DNA from: an uncultured Alphaproteobacteria bacterium
GTDB taxonomy: Bacteria > Pseudomonadota > Alphaproteobacteria > Micropepsales > Micropepsaceae
Direction: 5' to 3'
Assembly: GCA_903897605.1 (NCBI GenBank)
Contig: CAIUCH010000059.1
Coordinates: forward strand, 1-64,000
DNA: 64,000 nucleotides
Shown here: in pieces, positions 37,809 to 46,121 of the stretch
Layout: each line of letters starts with the position of its first letter
Numbering within the stretch: the stretch's first letter is position 1
Notes under the pieces: model-generated
Told to the model about the DNA's origin: nothing
Seen by the model: the letters and a program-made list of their open reading frames with translations, nothing else
The model's database searches: none
Translations under genes and position numbers: made by a program

Positions 37809-39020
37809 CTACCCCATAGCGCGCTGAAGATTCTCGTCGACCTTGTCGAGGAAACCTTCGGTGGTCAGCCACTTCTGATCGGGACCAATCAGCAGCGCCA
37901 GATCCTTGGTCATGTCTCCGGCTTCGACGGTATCGACACAGACTTTTTCCAACGTGTTGGCGAAATTCGCCAGCTTGGCGTTGCCGTCCAGCTTGGCGCG
38001 GTGCGCCAGGCCCCGCGTCCAGGCGAAGATCGAGGCAATGGAGTTGGTCGAAGTGGATTTGCCTTTCTGATGCTCGCGGTAATGGCGCGTCACCGTGCCG
38101 TGCGCGGCTTCGGCCTCCACTGTCTTGCCATCCGGCGTCATCAGCACGCTGGTCATCAGGCCCAGCGAACCGAAGCCCTGCGCCACCGTGTCGGACTGCA
38201 CGTCGCCGTCGTAATTCTTGCAGGCCCAGACATAGCCGCCGCTCCATTTCATCGCCGAAGCCACCATGTCGTCGATCAGGCGGTGTTCATAGACGATGCC
38301 TGCGGCCTTGAACTTTGCAGCGAATTCCGCCTCGAACACTTCCTGGAACAGATCCTTGAAGCGGCCGTCATAGGCTTTCAGGATGGTGTTCTTGGTCGAC
38401 AGATAGACTGGATATTTGCGGTTGAGGCCGTAATTCATCGAGGCCCGGGCGAAATCGCGGATGCTGTCGTCCAGATTGTACATCGCCATGGCGACACCGG
38501 AACCGGGCGACTTGAACACTTCATGCTCGATGACCTTGCCGTCCTCGCCGACGAATTTGATGGTCAAGACGCCCTTGCCGGGGAAGCGGAAATCGGTGGC
38601 GCGATACTGGTCGCCATAGGCATGACGGCCGATCACGATCGGCTGGGTCCAGCCCGGCACCAGACGCGGCACATTCCGGCAGATGATGGGCTCGCGGAAG
38701 ATCACCCCGCCCAGGATGTTGCGGATGGTGCCGTTGGGCGACTTCCACATCTTCTTGAGCTTGAATTCTTCCACCCGCGCTTCGTCGGGGGTGATGGTGG
38801 CGCATTTGACGCCGACGCCGTATTTCTTGATCGCTTCGGCACTGTCGATGGTCACCTGGTCGTTGGTGGCGTCGCGATTCTCGACCGAAAGATCATAATA
38901 ATGCAGGTCCACGTCCAGATAGGGCAGGATCAGCTTCTTCTTGATGAGGTCCCAGATGATGCGGGTCATCTCGTCGCCATCAAGCTCGACGACCGGGTTG
39001 GCGACCTTAATCTTGTCCAT
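37809..39020 (-). CDS. icd: Isocitrate dehydrogenase, NADP-dependent (monocistronic)
   Basis: TCA-cycle enzyme converting isocitrate to 2-oxoglutarate with NADPH. 403 aa from ATG 39020 ([20 protein letters not shown]), the eukaryote-like subfamily II typical of alphaproteobacteria. Motifs: [13 protein letters not shown] (substrate Ser and Arg), [33 protein letters not shown] with metal-binding Asp, and [13 protein letters not shown] for NADP. A 22-residue upstream extension to 39086 is not conserved in this family. Product 2-oxoglutarate feeds GOGAT (gltBD, same window). Confidence 0.97.
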   Translation of the reverse strand: MDKIKVANPVVELDGDEMTRIIWDLIKKKLILPYLDVDLHYYDLSVENRDATNDQVTIDSAEAIKKYGVGVKCATITPDEARVEEFKLKKMWKSPNGTIRNILGGVIFREPIICRNVPRLVPGWTQPIVIGRHAYGDQYRATDFRFPGKGVLTIKFVGEDGKVIEHEVFKSPGSGVAMAMYNLDDSIRDFARASMNYGLNRKYPVYLSTKNTILKAYDGRFKDLFQEVFEAEFAAKFKAAGIVYEHRLIDDMVASAMKWSGGYVWACKNYDGDVQSDTVAQGFGSLGLMTSVLMTPDGKTVEAEAAHGTVTRHYREHQKGKSTSTNSIASIFAWTRGLAHRAKLDGNAKLANFANTLEKVCVDTVEAGDMTKDLALLIGPDQKWLTTEGFLDKVDENLQRAMG

Positions 39021-39091
39021 GAAAAGAACCTCGGAATGGAGTGGGAAACGGGATATAGCGGGGGACGGGCGAGCCGTCAAAGGCATGAAAA

Positions 39092-39685
39092 ATGGGCAAA
39101 TTATTTCGAAATCGGCGGTGGGCTATCGCGCTAGCCAGCTGTCTCCTTGCTGCCGTTTTTAACGTTAGCCTCACGGTATTCGGAACTCAAATTTCCACGA
39201 CTTACTGCGACGATCATGTGATGACTCGAGGACCGGAAGGCAATCCGATCATACCTTTCGGGTTTAATGTTGCCGATACTTTCTGCGCACGCTTCGGGTC
39301 TGAACCCAAGCCAGACCCGCATCAAATGGTGGCGGCTTTCGCCACAACTTCGGGGCTATTCGCTCGTCAGCCCGAAAATCGGCGACTTGGGCTTGTCGGA
39401 GGGATCATCGCTCCACTCTTTTTGATTTTATTTGGTACCTATGTTGCGTCCCCTAGCAGGCGGCCGTTGATACACATCGCTGCAATTATGAGTTTTTTGA
39501 CTGGTACTGTGTTTAGTGTGCTGTTTGTTTTCTTTCTCCTGGGCGATCCAATGCTAATTGCTCGCCCCGCCCAGAAGATCAACTTAGAGGAACTTTCTCT
39601 GAGTCTGATATTCTTGGTTCCTGCGGCGATATTTATAGCGGGCGGCATTCCTCTTTGGCGGATATCGATCCGCCCTAAGCTGTGA
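39092..39685 (+). CDS. AT-rich predicted membrane protein of unknown function
   Basis: A 197-aa protein with no recognised domain. An N-terminal hydrophobic segment ([20 protein letters not shown]), a Cys-containing outward loop (TTYCDDHVM ... ADTFCARFG, a possible disulfide pair), then three hydrophobic stretches: [40 protein letters not shown] and [20 protein letters not shown]. Base use is unlike the neighbours: row 39481-39540 is 21/60 GC and 39181-39240 is 31/60, with many T-rich codons, suggesting recent acquisition. Its stop overlaps the GTG start of trmJ. Confidence 0.68.
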   Translation: MGKLFRNRRWAIALASCLLAAVFNVSLTVFGTQISTTYCDDHVMTRGPEGNPIIPFGFNVADTFCARFGSEPKPDPHQMVAAFATTSGLFARQPENRRLGLVGGIIAPLFLILFGTYVASPSRRPLIHIAAIMSFLTGTVFSVLFVFFLLGDPMLIARPAQKINLEELSLSLIFLVPAAIFIAGGIPLWRISIRPKL

Positions 39686-40416
39686 CCGCTCCCGCCATCA
39701 TTCTTAGCCGCCCTCAGTTGGGCGAAAATATCGGCTCCGCTGCCCGGGCGATGAAGAATTTCGGCCTGAGTGACCTCAGGCTGATCGCGCCCCAATGTAG
39801 CTGGCCCAACGACCGGGCCATGGTGCTGGCCTCGGGCGCGGGCGACATCATCGAAGGGGCGCGGGTGTTCCAAACCGCCGCCGAGGCGCTGGCCGATATC
39901 CGCGTCCTGTTCGCCACCACCGCGCGGGGGCGCGACGTACTGCGCGAGATCCTTACCCCGGAGGCCGCGGCCACCAGGCTGCGCACCGCCGCTTTGGAAG
40001 GATTGAAGACCGCCATCCTGTTTGGGAGCGAGCGGGCCGGGCTGGACAATGACGAGATGTCGCTGGCCGATGCCGCGATCACCATCCCCACGGCGGAATT
40101 TCCGTCCCTCAATCTGGGCCAGGCGGTGCTGTTGATCGGCTATGAATGGCTGAAATCCACCGATGCGACGCCGGCGACCCGCACCCGCAAGACCGTCGCG
40201 GTGCCGTCCTCCCGGGCCGACCTGATCGACCTGTTCGAGCATCTGGAGCGCGAATTGGACGCAGCCAAATTCTTCTATCCGTCCGAGAAGAAAGAAGCGA
40301 TGGTGCGTAATATTCGCGCCATGATTCTGCGGTCGCGGCTGAGCGACCAGGAAGTGCGCACCATCCGCGGCATGATCGTGGCGCTGGTGCGAAACAAATA
40401 TCGGGGCGCGTCGTGA
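39682..40416 (+). CDS. trmJ: tRNA (cytidine/uridine-32-2-prime-O)-methyltransferase TrmJ-like
   Basis: SPOUT-fold methyltransferase placing a 2-prime-O-methyl group at tRNA position 32. 244 aa, GTG start at 39682. N-terminal ILSRPQLGENIGSAARAMKN; knot region with TAILFGSERAGLDNDEMSLA, ITIPTAEFPSLNLGQAVLLI (catalytic/SAM-binding trefoil). The C-terminal extension LFEHLERELDAAKFFYPSEK is typical of TrmJ rather than TrmL. The GTG overlaps the stop of the upstream AT-rich gene, and its own stop overlaps the next gene by 4 bases. Confidence 0.92.
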   Translation: MTAPAIILSRPQLGENIGSAARAMKNFGLSDLRLIAPQCSWPNDRAMVLASGAGDIIEGARVFQTAAEALADIRVLFATTARGRDVLREILTPEAAATRLRTAALEGLKTAILFGSERAGLDNDEMSLADAAITIPTAEFPSLNLGQAVLLIGYEWLKSTDATPATRTRKTVAVPSSRADLIDLFEHLERELDAAKFFYPSEKKEAMVRNIRAMILRSRLSDQEVRTIRGMIVALVRNKYRGAS

Positions 40417-41342
40417 CTGCGGTTCTTATTCTGGTCCTGATCGCGGTGGTGCTGGCGGCGATCGCATTCGCCGTCGCTCCGCTATGGCGGGCCCAGGAGC
40501 ATCGGCCAGGCGAAGTGGAGGCCGGTTCGCCGTCCGGCCGTGCGACCCAACAAAAAGGCCGCGGCGTGCTCGCGGGCGCGGTCACTCTGTTTCTGCTGGG
40601 CGTAGGCGGCGGCACCTATTGGATGCTGGGTCAGCCCTATCTGGCCTGGCGCGCCGCCCAAGGTGTGAACACCCGCGACGTCAATGGCCTGATTACGCTT
40701 CTGGTGCAGCGGGTGCGAACCGCGCCTGGCGATCTTCAAGCCTGGGTCTATCTGGGCCGCGGCTATATGGGCGCGGGCGATGCCGGCGACGCCGCCAAGG
40801 CCTATGGCCGCGCCGTGGCCTTGGCCAACAATAGCGGCCATCCCGATCCCGGCCTGGACGCGCTTTATGGCGAAGCACTGGTGGCTGAGGCGAATGGCGG
40901 CATCAGCGAGGAAGCCGAAGCGGTATTCCGCGCCGCCCTGAAACTCGACCCCAAGCAACAGGTGGCGCGCTTTTTTATCGGCCAGGTCCTGGCGGTTCGC
41001 GGCGACAAGCCGGGCGCGCTTGAGTTGTGGAACGGTCTGCTGGCGGAAGCGCCGCCCAACTCGCCGATGCATCAGACCCTGATCGATCGCATCGCCTTGA
41101 TGAGCGCGCAAGGCGGCGGCGCGGCGCCCGATCCCAAGGCGATGGTGGCGGGACTGGCGGCGCGCCTTAAGGACAATCCCAATGACGCCGCCGGCTGGCA
41201 GCGGTTGATCCGCGCCTATAGCGTGCTGAATCAACGGGCACAGGCGCAGGATGCGCTCGCTACCGCGCGCAAGACGTTTACGGGCCAGCGCGATGTTCTG
41301 GCGGCGCTGGAAGCGCAGGCCAAGGAACTCAAGCTGAATTGA
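40413..41342 (+). CDS. CcmI/CycH-like TPR membrane protein
   Basis: A 309-aa protein with an N-terminal helix (VLILVLIAVVLAAIAFAV), a second helix at ~51-70 (GVLAGAVTLFLLGVGGGTYW) and a periplasmic TPR domain (DLQAWVYLGRGYMGAGDAGD, then KQQVARFFIGQVLAVRGDKP). The C-terminal half matches CcmI, the apocytochrome c chaperone of system I maturation. The loop between the two helices is only ~28 residues and lacks the usual YRDQLAEL-type leucine-zipper segment, and no other ccm gene is nearby. It could have a different assembly role. GTG start at 40413, 4-base overlap with trmJ. Confidence 0.72.
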   Translation: MTAVLILVLIAVVLAAIAFAVAPLWRAQEHRPGEVEAGSPSGRATQQKGRGVLAGAVTLFLLGVGGGTYWMLGQPYLAWRAAQGVNTRDVNGLITLLVQRVRTAPGDLQAWVYLGRGYMGAGDAGDAAKAYGRAVALANNSGHPDPGLDALYGEALVAEANGGISEEAEAVFRAALKLDPKQQVARFFIGQVLAVRGDKPGALELWNGLLAEAPPNSPMHQTLIDRIALMSAQGGGAAPDPKAMVAGLAARLKDNPNDAAGWQRLIRAYSVLNQRAQAQDALATARKTFTGQRDVLAALEAQAKELKLN

Positions 41343-42078
41343 CCCGCTCGGGCGTCGCGCCCAGCTGTGTGATCATGGCTTCGATGGCTTGGGCGGCGGC
41401 TTCCGCCGCATCCGCATCGCGCGAGCGCGCCACCAGTTGGGCGCCGAAACGGCCGTCACGGTACCAGGGATAAGAGCCGATCGCGGTTTGCGGATATGCT
41501 TTCTGGATGTCCGCAAGACCTTGGGCGATGGTGCCTTCGGCAAGCTCCACCGACACCGTGATCGATGTCACCGCCACGCCGCGCGGCAGCCGGGTGAGGA
41601 CCTCTTCCATCATCGCCCGCATCACCATCGGCACGCCTGCCATCACAAAAACATTGCCGATCTGGAATCCCGGCGCCACCGAGGCGTTGTTCTTGATTAG
41701 GGTGCCGCCATCGGGAACGCGGGCCATGCGCTTGCGCATATCGTTGAATTCGCCCTTGGGGTAACGCGCCTCCAGCAGCGCATAGGCCTCCGGGTGATAG
41801 CCGATGCCGACCCCAAACGCCTTGGCCACCGCATCGGCGGTAATGTCGTCATGGGTGGGGCCGATGCCCCCGGTGGTGAAGACAAAATCATACCGGGTCC
41901 GAAGCGCGTTCAGGGCGGCCACAATTTCAGCCTCGCTATCGCCCACCACCCGGATTTCCCGCAAATCGATCCCCAAGGTTGCAAGCTGGCGGGCGACATA
42001 GTTGCCGTTGCTGTCGGGGGTGCGGCCCGACAGGATTTCGTCGCCGATCACCAGCATGGCGGCGGTGGAAACAGTCAT
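41329..42078 (-). CDS. CinA N-terminal-type (MoCF-biosynthesis/ADP-ribose pyrophosphatase fold) protein
   Basis: A 249-aa stand-alone domain with the molybdopterin-binding fold of the CinA N-terminus (COG1058). Motifs: VIGDEILSGRTPDSNGNYVA, VGDSEAEIVAALNALR, FTTGGIGPTHDDITADAVAK, GFQIGNVFVMAGVPMVM. Characterised relatives act in nucleotide (NMN/ADP-ribose) clean-up. The C-terminal nicotinamide-mononucleotide deamidase half of full CinA is missing. It overlaps the 3-prime end of the CcmI-like gene by 14 bases on the opposite strand and is divergent from map. Confidence 0.9.
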   Translation of the reverse strand: MTVSTAAMLVIGDEILSGRTPDSNGNYVARQLATLGIDLREIRVVGDSEAEIVAALNALRTRYDFVFTTGGIGPTHDDITADAVAKAFGVGIGYHPEAYALLEARYPKGEFNDMRKRMARVPDGGTLIKNNASVAPGFQIGNVFVMAGVPMVMRAMMEEVLTRLPRGVAVTSITVSVELAEGTIAQGLADIQKAYPQTAIGSYPWYRDGRFGAQLVARSRDADAAEAAAQAIEAMITQLGATPERVNSA

Positions 42079-42141
42079 GAAACACTTTCCTGCTAGGCTT
42101 GGGCCTAGAAAAACCCCAGCTTTTGCCTATATTCAAGCCCG

Positions 42142-42975
42142 ATGACCGTAGCTCCCGACACTGACACGTTTGAGGCCGCGCGAAAGGCCCATTTCGCGGT
42201 GATGCTGCACAGCCCATCGGATTTCGAGGGCATGCGCCGGGCTGGCCGCTTGGCCGCCGAGGTGCTGGACCTTTTGGTGCCGCTGGTGAAGCCGGGCGTC
42301 ACCACGGCGGCGCTGGACAAGGTCGCTTACGACTACATCGTCGCAAATGGCGCGGTCCCGGCCTGCCTGGGCTATCGCGGTTATCGCCACACGGTCTGTA
42401 CCTCGATCAATCATGTCGTCTGTCACGGCATCCCGGGCGACAAGCCGCTGCGCGATGGCGATATCGTGAACATCGATGTCACCGTGATCCTGGATGGCTG
42501 GCATGGCGACACCAGCCGGATGTATCCGGTGGGCGACGTCAAGCTGAAGCCGGCGCGGCTGGTGGACATCACTTATGAATCGATGATGCGCGGCATCGCG
42601 GCGGTGAAACCGGGCGCCACCACCGGCGATATCGGCCATGCGATTCAAAATTATGCCGAAGGCGAGGAACGTTGCGCCGTGGTGCGCGATTTCTGCGGCC
42701 ATGGGCTGGGGCGCATTTTCCACGCCCTTCCCAACATCGTGCATTATGGCCGGCCGGGGCACGGCCTGGCCCTGAAGCCGGGCATGTTCTTCACGGTCGA
42801 GCCGATGATCAATCTGGGCAATTACGGCGTCAAAGTTCTCGGCGATGGCTGGACCGCGGTGACGCGCGACCGCTCATTGTCGGCGCAGTTCGAACATTCG
42901 GTGGGGGTTACGGACAATGGGGTCGAAATCTTCACCCTCTCGCCCAAGGGCTGGCACAAGCCGCCCTATATCTGA
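42142..42975 (+). CDS. map: Methionine aminopeptidase, type I
   Basis: Removes N-terminal Met from nascent proteins, acting after Def. 277 aa, with ~25 extra N-terminal residues. All metal ligands are visible: Asp pair in [18 protein letters not shown], His in [10 protein letters not shown], Glu in [11 protein letters not shown], Glu in [12 protein letters not shown]. The substrate loop [18 protein letters not shown] is typical of type I. The 3-prime end overlaps radC by 59 bases in another frame. Upstream is the cinA-like divergent gap with a CTAGGC/GCCTAG hairpin. Confidence 0.97.
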   Translation: MTVAPDTDTFEAARKAHFAVMLHSPSDFEGMRRAGRLAAEVLDLLVPLVKPGVTTAALDKVAYDYIVANGAVPACLGYRGYRHTVCTSINHVVCHGIPGDKPLRDGDIVNIDVTVILDGWHGDTSRMYPVGDVKLKPARLVDITYESMMRGIAAVKPGATTGDIGHAIQNYAEGEERCAVVRDFCGHGLGRIFHALPNIVHYGRPGHGLALKPGMFFTVEPMINLGNYGVKVLGDGWTAVTRDRSLSAQFEHSVGVTDNGVEIFTLSPKGWHKPPYI

Positions 42976-43681
42976 GAGTTCCGAATCTTCGGAATCTTCG
43001 CCCAAGACGCCCAATCCCGATGCCGGTCATCGCGAGCGCTTGCGGGCGCGGTTCGTCAAAGGCGGCGCCGCCGCGATGCCCGACTACGAGCTGCTGGAAC
43101 TTGTCCTGTTTTCCGCGCTGCCGCGCAAGGACACCAAGCCCTTGGCCAAAACGCTGCTCAAGCGGTTTGGCAGCTTCGCCGAAGTAATTGCCGCGCCGCG
43201 CGAACGGCTATTGGAAATTCCCGGTGTCGGCGAGGCAGTTGTGAACCAGCTCAAGATTGTGGAGGCCGCCGCCACCCGCCTGGCGCAGACCCGCGTGATC
43301 GGACGGCCGGCGCTGTCGTCATGGCCGGCGCTCTTGGATTACTGCATGGCGGCGATGGCGCGGGCGCCGGCGGAAGAATTCCGCGTGTTGTTCCTGGACC
43401 GCAAGAATGTCCTGATCGCCGACGAAGTGCAGGCGCGCGGCACCGTGGATCATACGCCGGTCTATCCCCGCGAAATCGTCAAGCGGGCGCTGGAGCATAG
43501 CGCTTCGGCAATCATCCTGGTGCACAATCATCCCAGCGGCGATCCCACGCCATCCAAGGCCGATATCGAAATGACGCGCGAGATCGCGGCGGCGGCCAAG
43601 GCGCTCAAGATCGCGATCCACGACCATCTGGTGATCAGCCGGAGCGGCCATGCCAGCTTCAAGAGCCTGGGCCTGCTTTGA
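42917..43681 (+). CDS. radC: RadC-family JAB/MPN-domain protein
   Basis: A 254-aa RadC protein (the name is historical; no proven repair role). A Ser-rich N-terminus, HhH-like region ([35 protein letters not shown]), then the JAMM metalloprotease-like domain with [24 protein letters not shown] and the zinc motif [14 protein letters not shown]. The metal-binding pattern H-x-H-x10-D is complete. ATG 42917 lies inside map; starts further down near 43018 are possible, so the Ser-rich part is uncertain. Confidence 0.93.
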   Translation: MGSKSSPSRPRAGTSRPISESSESSESSPKTPNPDAGHRERLRARFVKGGAAAMPDYELLELVLFSALPRKDTKPLAKTLLKRFGSFAEVIAAPRERLLEIPGVGEAVVNQLKIVEAAATRLAQTRVIGRPALSSWPALLDYCMAAMARAPAEEFRVLFLDRKNVLIADEVQARGTVDHTPVYPREIVKRALEHSASAIILVHNHPSGDPTPSKADIEMTREIAAAAKALKIAIHDHLVISRSGHASFKSLGLL

Positions 43682-43707
43682 TCCGGTCGTCGCCGCCGCG
43701 ACTGAAT

Positions 43708-43917
43708 CTAGGCCGATTTATTCCAAACCAGCAGACGAACGACATGGCCTTTCCACATCCAAAGGCCTGAAAGCACCATCGCCGGAAAGAAAACAAATCG
43801 CGTGGCAGGGGCATAATTCGGAATCACGTCAAACGGACTATAGATATACCCGATGATCGGAATGCTGAGGACCAAGTGAATCGAGCGAAAGATCAAACGT
43901 CTGGTGGTCTCTTTCAT
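43708..43917 (-). CDS. Small two-helix membrane protein
   Basis: 69 aa: HLVLSIPIIGYIYSPFDVIP, then FVFFPAMVLSGLWMWKGHVV, so two membrane helices with a short Pro/Asn loop (NYAP). Similar small proteins near DUF1801 genes are known in several phyla, with no assigned function. Its ATG overlaps the DUF1801 stop by 4 bases, making it the last gene of the arsR-SRPBCC-DUF1801 operon. Confidence 0.75.
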   Translation of the reverse strand: MKETTRRLIFRSIHLVLSIPIIGYIYSPFDVIPNYAPATRFVFFPAMVLSGLWMWKGHVVRLLVWNKSA

Positions 43918-44318
43918 GATTCGCGCTTCACCTTGGATGTGTTCAAGGTCATGGCGGCGCGAATAAGAGTCTTGAGCGCCTTCTCATTTATCTTTTCGCC
44001 CTCGCGAAAGTCGATCGCCCGCCTTGTGTTTCCTTCAAGACTTGAGTTGAAGAGGCTCGATGGATCTTTCAGTGCCGCCCCCCTGGCGAAGGTCATCTTC
44101 ACGACGGCTTTGTAAGTCTCGCCGGTGCAGATAATTCCATCATGCGACCACACCGGCACGCCTCTCCACTTCCATTCTTCGATGACATCCGGATCGGCTT
44201 GCTTGATCAGGACGCGCAGCCGGCCGAGCATCTCGCCCCGCCAGTCGCCCAACTCCTCGATTCGCGCGTCGATCAGCTTGGAAGCAGATTTGTTGCCCTT
44301 TGGTGCGCTTTTTGCCAT
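43914..44318 (-). CDS. DUF1801 (YdhG/YobT-like) protein
   Basis: 134 aa, soluble. The DUF1801 core is visible: RLRVLIKQADPDVIEEWKWR, VPVWSHDGIICTGETYKAVV, KMTFARGAALKDPSSLFNSS and a Lys-rich C-terminal helix (INEKALKTLIRAAMTL). The family resembles the iron-chaperone YdhG/frataxin-like fold, but its function is not established. Third gene of the operon after arsR and SRPBCC (31-base gap), followed by a coupled two-helix membrane protein. Confidence 0.88.
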   Translation of the reverse strand: MAKSAPKGNKSASKLIDARIEELGDWRGEMLGRLRVLIKQADPDVIEEWKWRGVPVWSHDGIICTGETYKAVVKMTFARGAALKDPSSLFNSSLEGNTRRAIDFREGEKINEKALKTLIRAAMTLNTSKVKRES

Positions 44319-44349
44319 GGCTGTTTCTCCTTCCCGGTCGTTTTAATTC

Positions 44350-44754
44350 TCATTCGGTCCGCGCCAACACCTGTTCCAGTTTTCCGAGGAACCGCTGCCA
44401 TCCAAACTTGGCGCCCTGGTAGGCCTTCTGCTGATCCGGCTTGAAGCCCGAATGCTCCATCCGCAGATGGGTGCCCGTGCCGGTTGGCGTCAGCGTCCAG
44501 GTCACCACACTCTCATGGCCCATCGCCGCCCAAGTATAAGACAAGATCTTGTTCGGCTCGGCGGCCAGAACCTGACAATCGACGGAGCCCCAGTCCGCGC
44601 TATATTTAAAACGATGGTCCAGCGCAGGCTTGAAGTCGTTCTTCATCAGCCATTCTTCAATCAGGTGTGGTTGGGTGAGCGCGCGCCAGATTTTCTCCGG
44701 CGGAAAAGCCACCTCCCGTTCGATGATGACGGAGCGCGTTTCAGTCGGGCTCAT
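44350..44754 (-). CDS. SRPBCC (AHSA1-type) ligand-binding protein
   Basis: 134 aa with the START/SRPBCC helix-grip fold: VIIEREVAFPPEKIWRALTQ, LIEEWLMKNDFKPALDHRF, ILSYTWAAMGHESVVTWTL and HLRMEHSGF. Such proteins bind hydrophobic ligands. They are very often paired with an ArsR regulator as here; the ATG overlaps the arsR stop by 4 bases. The ligand is unknown. Confidence 0.92.
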   Translation of the reverse strand: MSPTETRSVIIEREVAFPPEKIWRALTQPHLIEEWLMKNDFKPALDHRFKYSADWGSVDCQVLAAEPNKILSYTWAAMGHESVVTWTLTPTGTGTHLRMEHSGFKPDQQKAYQGAKFGWQRFLGKLEQVLARTE

Positions 44755-45074
44755 TGATCCATCCTTTTCAGCAGATCTTCGAGCTGGTCAAACCGGCTTT
44801 GCCAAAAGCCTGCCATCTGGCTTGTCCAGTCGATTAGCGGGGCCAGGGCGCCAAGTTGCGCGCTATAATGGGTTTGGCGGCCTTCATGGCGGTCACGCAC
44901 CAGCCTGGCCTGTTTCAGAACCCCAAGATGTTTTGAAACCGCCGGTTGCGAAACCCCGGACCGGGCCGTCAGAGCCCCGACTGTCTGCTCTCCCTCGCGG
45001 CACAGCCGCTCGAAGATGGCGCGCCGGGTCGGATCGGCGAGGGTTCTGAAAAGCAGATTGTGGTCGTTCGGCAT
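44751..45074 (-). CDS. ArsR-family winged-helix repressor
   Basis: 107 aa. Winged-helix core: LLFRTLADPTRRAIFERLCR, TVGALTARSGVSQPAVSKHL (recognition helix), GVLKQARLVRDRHEGRQTHY (wing). No CxC-type metal site of ArsR/SmtB is present, so it belongs to the SRPBCC-linked, non-metal subgroup. It probably represses its own operon through the inverted repeat at 45079-45130, which lies across its promoter. Confidence 0.93.
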   Translation of the reverse strand: MPNDHNLLFRTLADPTRRAIFERLCREGEQTVGALTARSGVSQPAVSKHLGVLKQARLVRDRHEGRQTHYSAQLGALAPLIDWTSQMAGFWQSRFDQLEDLLKRMDQ

Positions 45075-45078
45075 GGGA

Positions 45079-45130
45079 AACCCATAACCCGGTGGCTATC
45101 GATCATCATATAACCACCGGGATATGGGTT
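45079..45130. promoter_or_regulatory. ArsR operator: long inverted repeat
   Basis: Left arm 45079-45099 and right arm 45110-45130 are reverse complements apart from two or three positions: AACCCATA-N-CCCGGTGG-N-TAT on each arm, separated by ~10 bases. The right arm covers the spacer and -10 of the arsR promoter; the left arm covers the early transcribed region just before the ATG at 45074. Confidence 0.8.
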
Positions 45131-45136
45131 GGTCAA
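45108..45136 (-). promoter_or_regulatory. Candidate arsR promoter
   Basis: Minus strand TTGACC (45136-45131), a 17-base spacer, TTATAT (45113-45108). It is overlapped by the right operator arm, as expected for autorepression. Confidence 0.6.
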
Positions 45137-45141
45137 GCAGG

Positions 45142-45180
45142 GCGGCAAGGCCAGGATCTGCTTGATCCAGGCCTTGCCGC
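45142..45180. other. Long intergenic hairpin without T-run
   Basis: GCGGCAAGGCC (45142-45152) and GGCCTTGCCGC (45170-45180) pair perfectly; inside, after an A-A mismatch, GGATC (45154-45158) pairs with GATCC (45164-45168). It lies between the arsR promoter and the methyltransferase stop. A role as an RNA 3-prime end stabiliser or protein site is possible. Confidence 0.7.
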
Positions 45181-45192
45181 TGGTATGCCCGG

Positions 45193-45996
45193 TCATTTTA
45201 TCGTCACCACCACTTCGAGATATTCGCTGGGCACGATCAGTGTCTTGCTGCCACCGCGATTGAGCCGCCCAAGCAGTTCCAGAATATCCGCTTCAAGCGC
45301 GGCCTGTTTTTCCACATCGAGCGCCGCAAAGGCGCGATTGGTGGGACCGTAGAATTTCTTGAAGATCTCGACCCAATGACCGGGCGATTTATAGCGAAAA
45401 TTGAAGATCTGCTTTGTCGCCGTGACCTGATGGCCAGAGAAAAGTTCGCCCAGGCGTTCTTCGCTGCCCCACAGCGCGGGGGATTTGACGCCTGCCGGCG
45501 GCGGCACATGCTTGCCAATGATCTTGAACAGCTGACCGATAAAGCCATCCGGCGTCCAATTGGCCAGGCCGATCCTCCCGCCCTTGCGGACCACCCGCGC
45601 CAATTCCGCGGCGGACTTCACCTGGTCCGGTGCGAACATCACGCCGAAGGTCGATAATGCGACGTCGAAGCTGCCATCGGCGAACGGAAGCGCCTCGGCG
45701 TCCGCCACCTGGAAAGTAACAGGCAAATGCTCCGCCGCGGCGCGCGCCTTGCCGCCATCGAGTAAGGCAGCAACATAGTCGGTCGAAGTCACTTCGGCGA
45801 AGCGGCGCGCGGCCGCCAGCGTGGCATTGCCGTTGCCTGCCGCGACATCGAGCACGCGTTCGCCGGCGCAAAGATCGACGGCTTCGCAAATGCGCTCGCC
45901 CACAAGCTGCAAGGTGGTGCCGACCACGGCATAGTCACCGCTGGCCCATGTCGCCTGCTGGCGCTGCTTGATGGCTACATAATCAGGATTGGTCAT
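45193..45996 (-). CDS. Class I SAM-dependent methyltransferase
   Basis: 267 aa from ATG 45996 (MTNPDYVAIKQRQQATWASG), preceded by AAGGAA. UbiE/COQ5-like Rossmann motifs: motif I VLDVAAGNGNATLAAARR, VTSTDYVAALLDGG, VADAEALPFADGSFDVALS, LARVVRKGGRIGLANWTPDG. The substrate is unknown; the WTPDGFIGQLFKIIG region is typical of a widespread uncharacterised group. An open extension to 46224 adds 76 residues with no family match and is rejected. It is transcribed separately from the downstream arsR operon. Confidence 0.9.
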   Translation of the reverse strand: MTNPDYVAIKQRQQATWASGDYAVVGTTLQLVGERICEAVDLCAGERVLDVAAGNGNATLAAARRFAEVTSTDYVAALLDGGKARAAAEHLPVTFQVADAEALPFADGSFDVALSTFGVMFAPDQVKSAAELARVVRKGGRIGLANWTPDGFIGQLFKIIGKHVPPPAGVKSPALWGSEERLGELFSGHQVTATKQIFNFRYKSPGHWVEIFKKFYGPTNRAFAALDVEKQAALEADILELLGRLNRGGSKTLIVPSEYLEVVVTIK

Positions 45997-46121
45997 GACG
46001 GATTCCTTTTCATAGAGTCCCCGCCAATCATGGACGAGGTTTGGAGGGAGGCCGATTGCGGCGCGCCGTATATAGATTTCGGCAATACCGGACCGAATGA
46101 TCGGCCGGCCGGAATATCTGA

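Noticed and set aside
42094-42105. CTAGGC/GCCTAG hairpin followed by A-run in the cinA-map gap as a terminator
   Set aside because: It lies between divergent promoters where no transcript should end, and the stem is only 6 bp.
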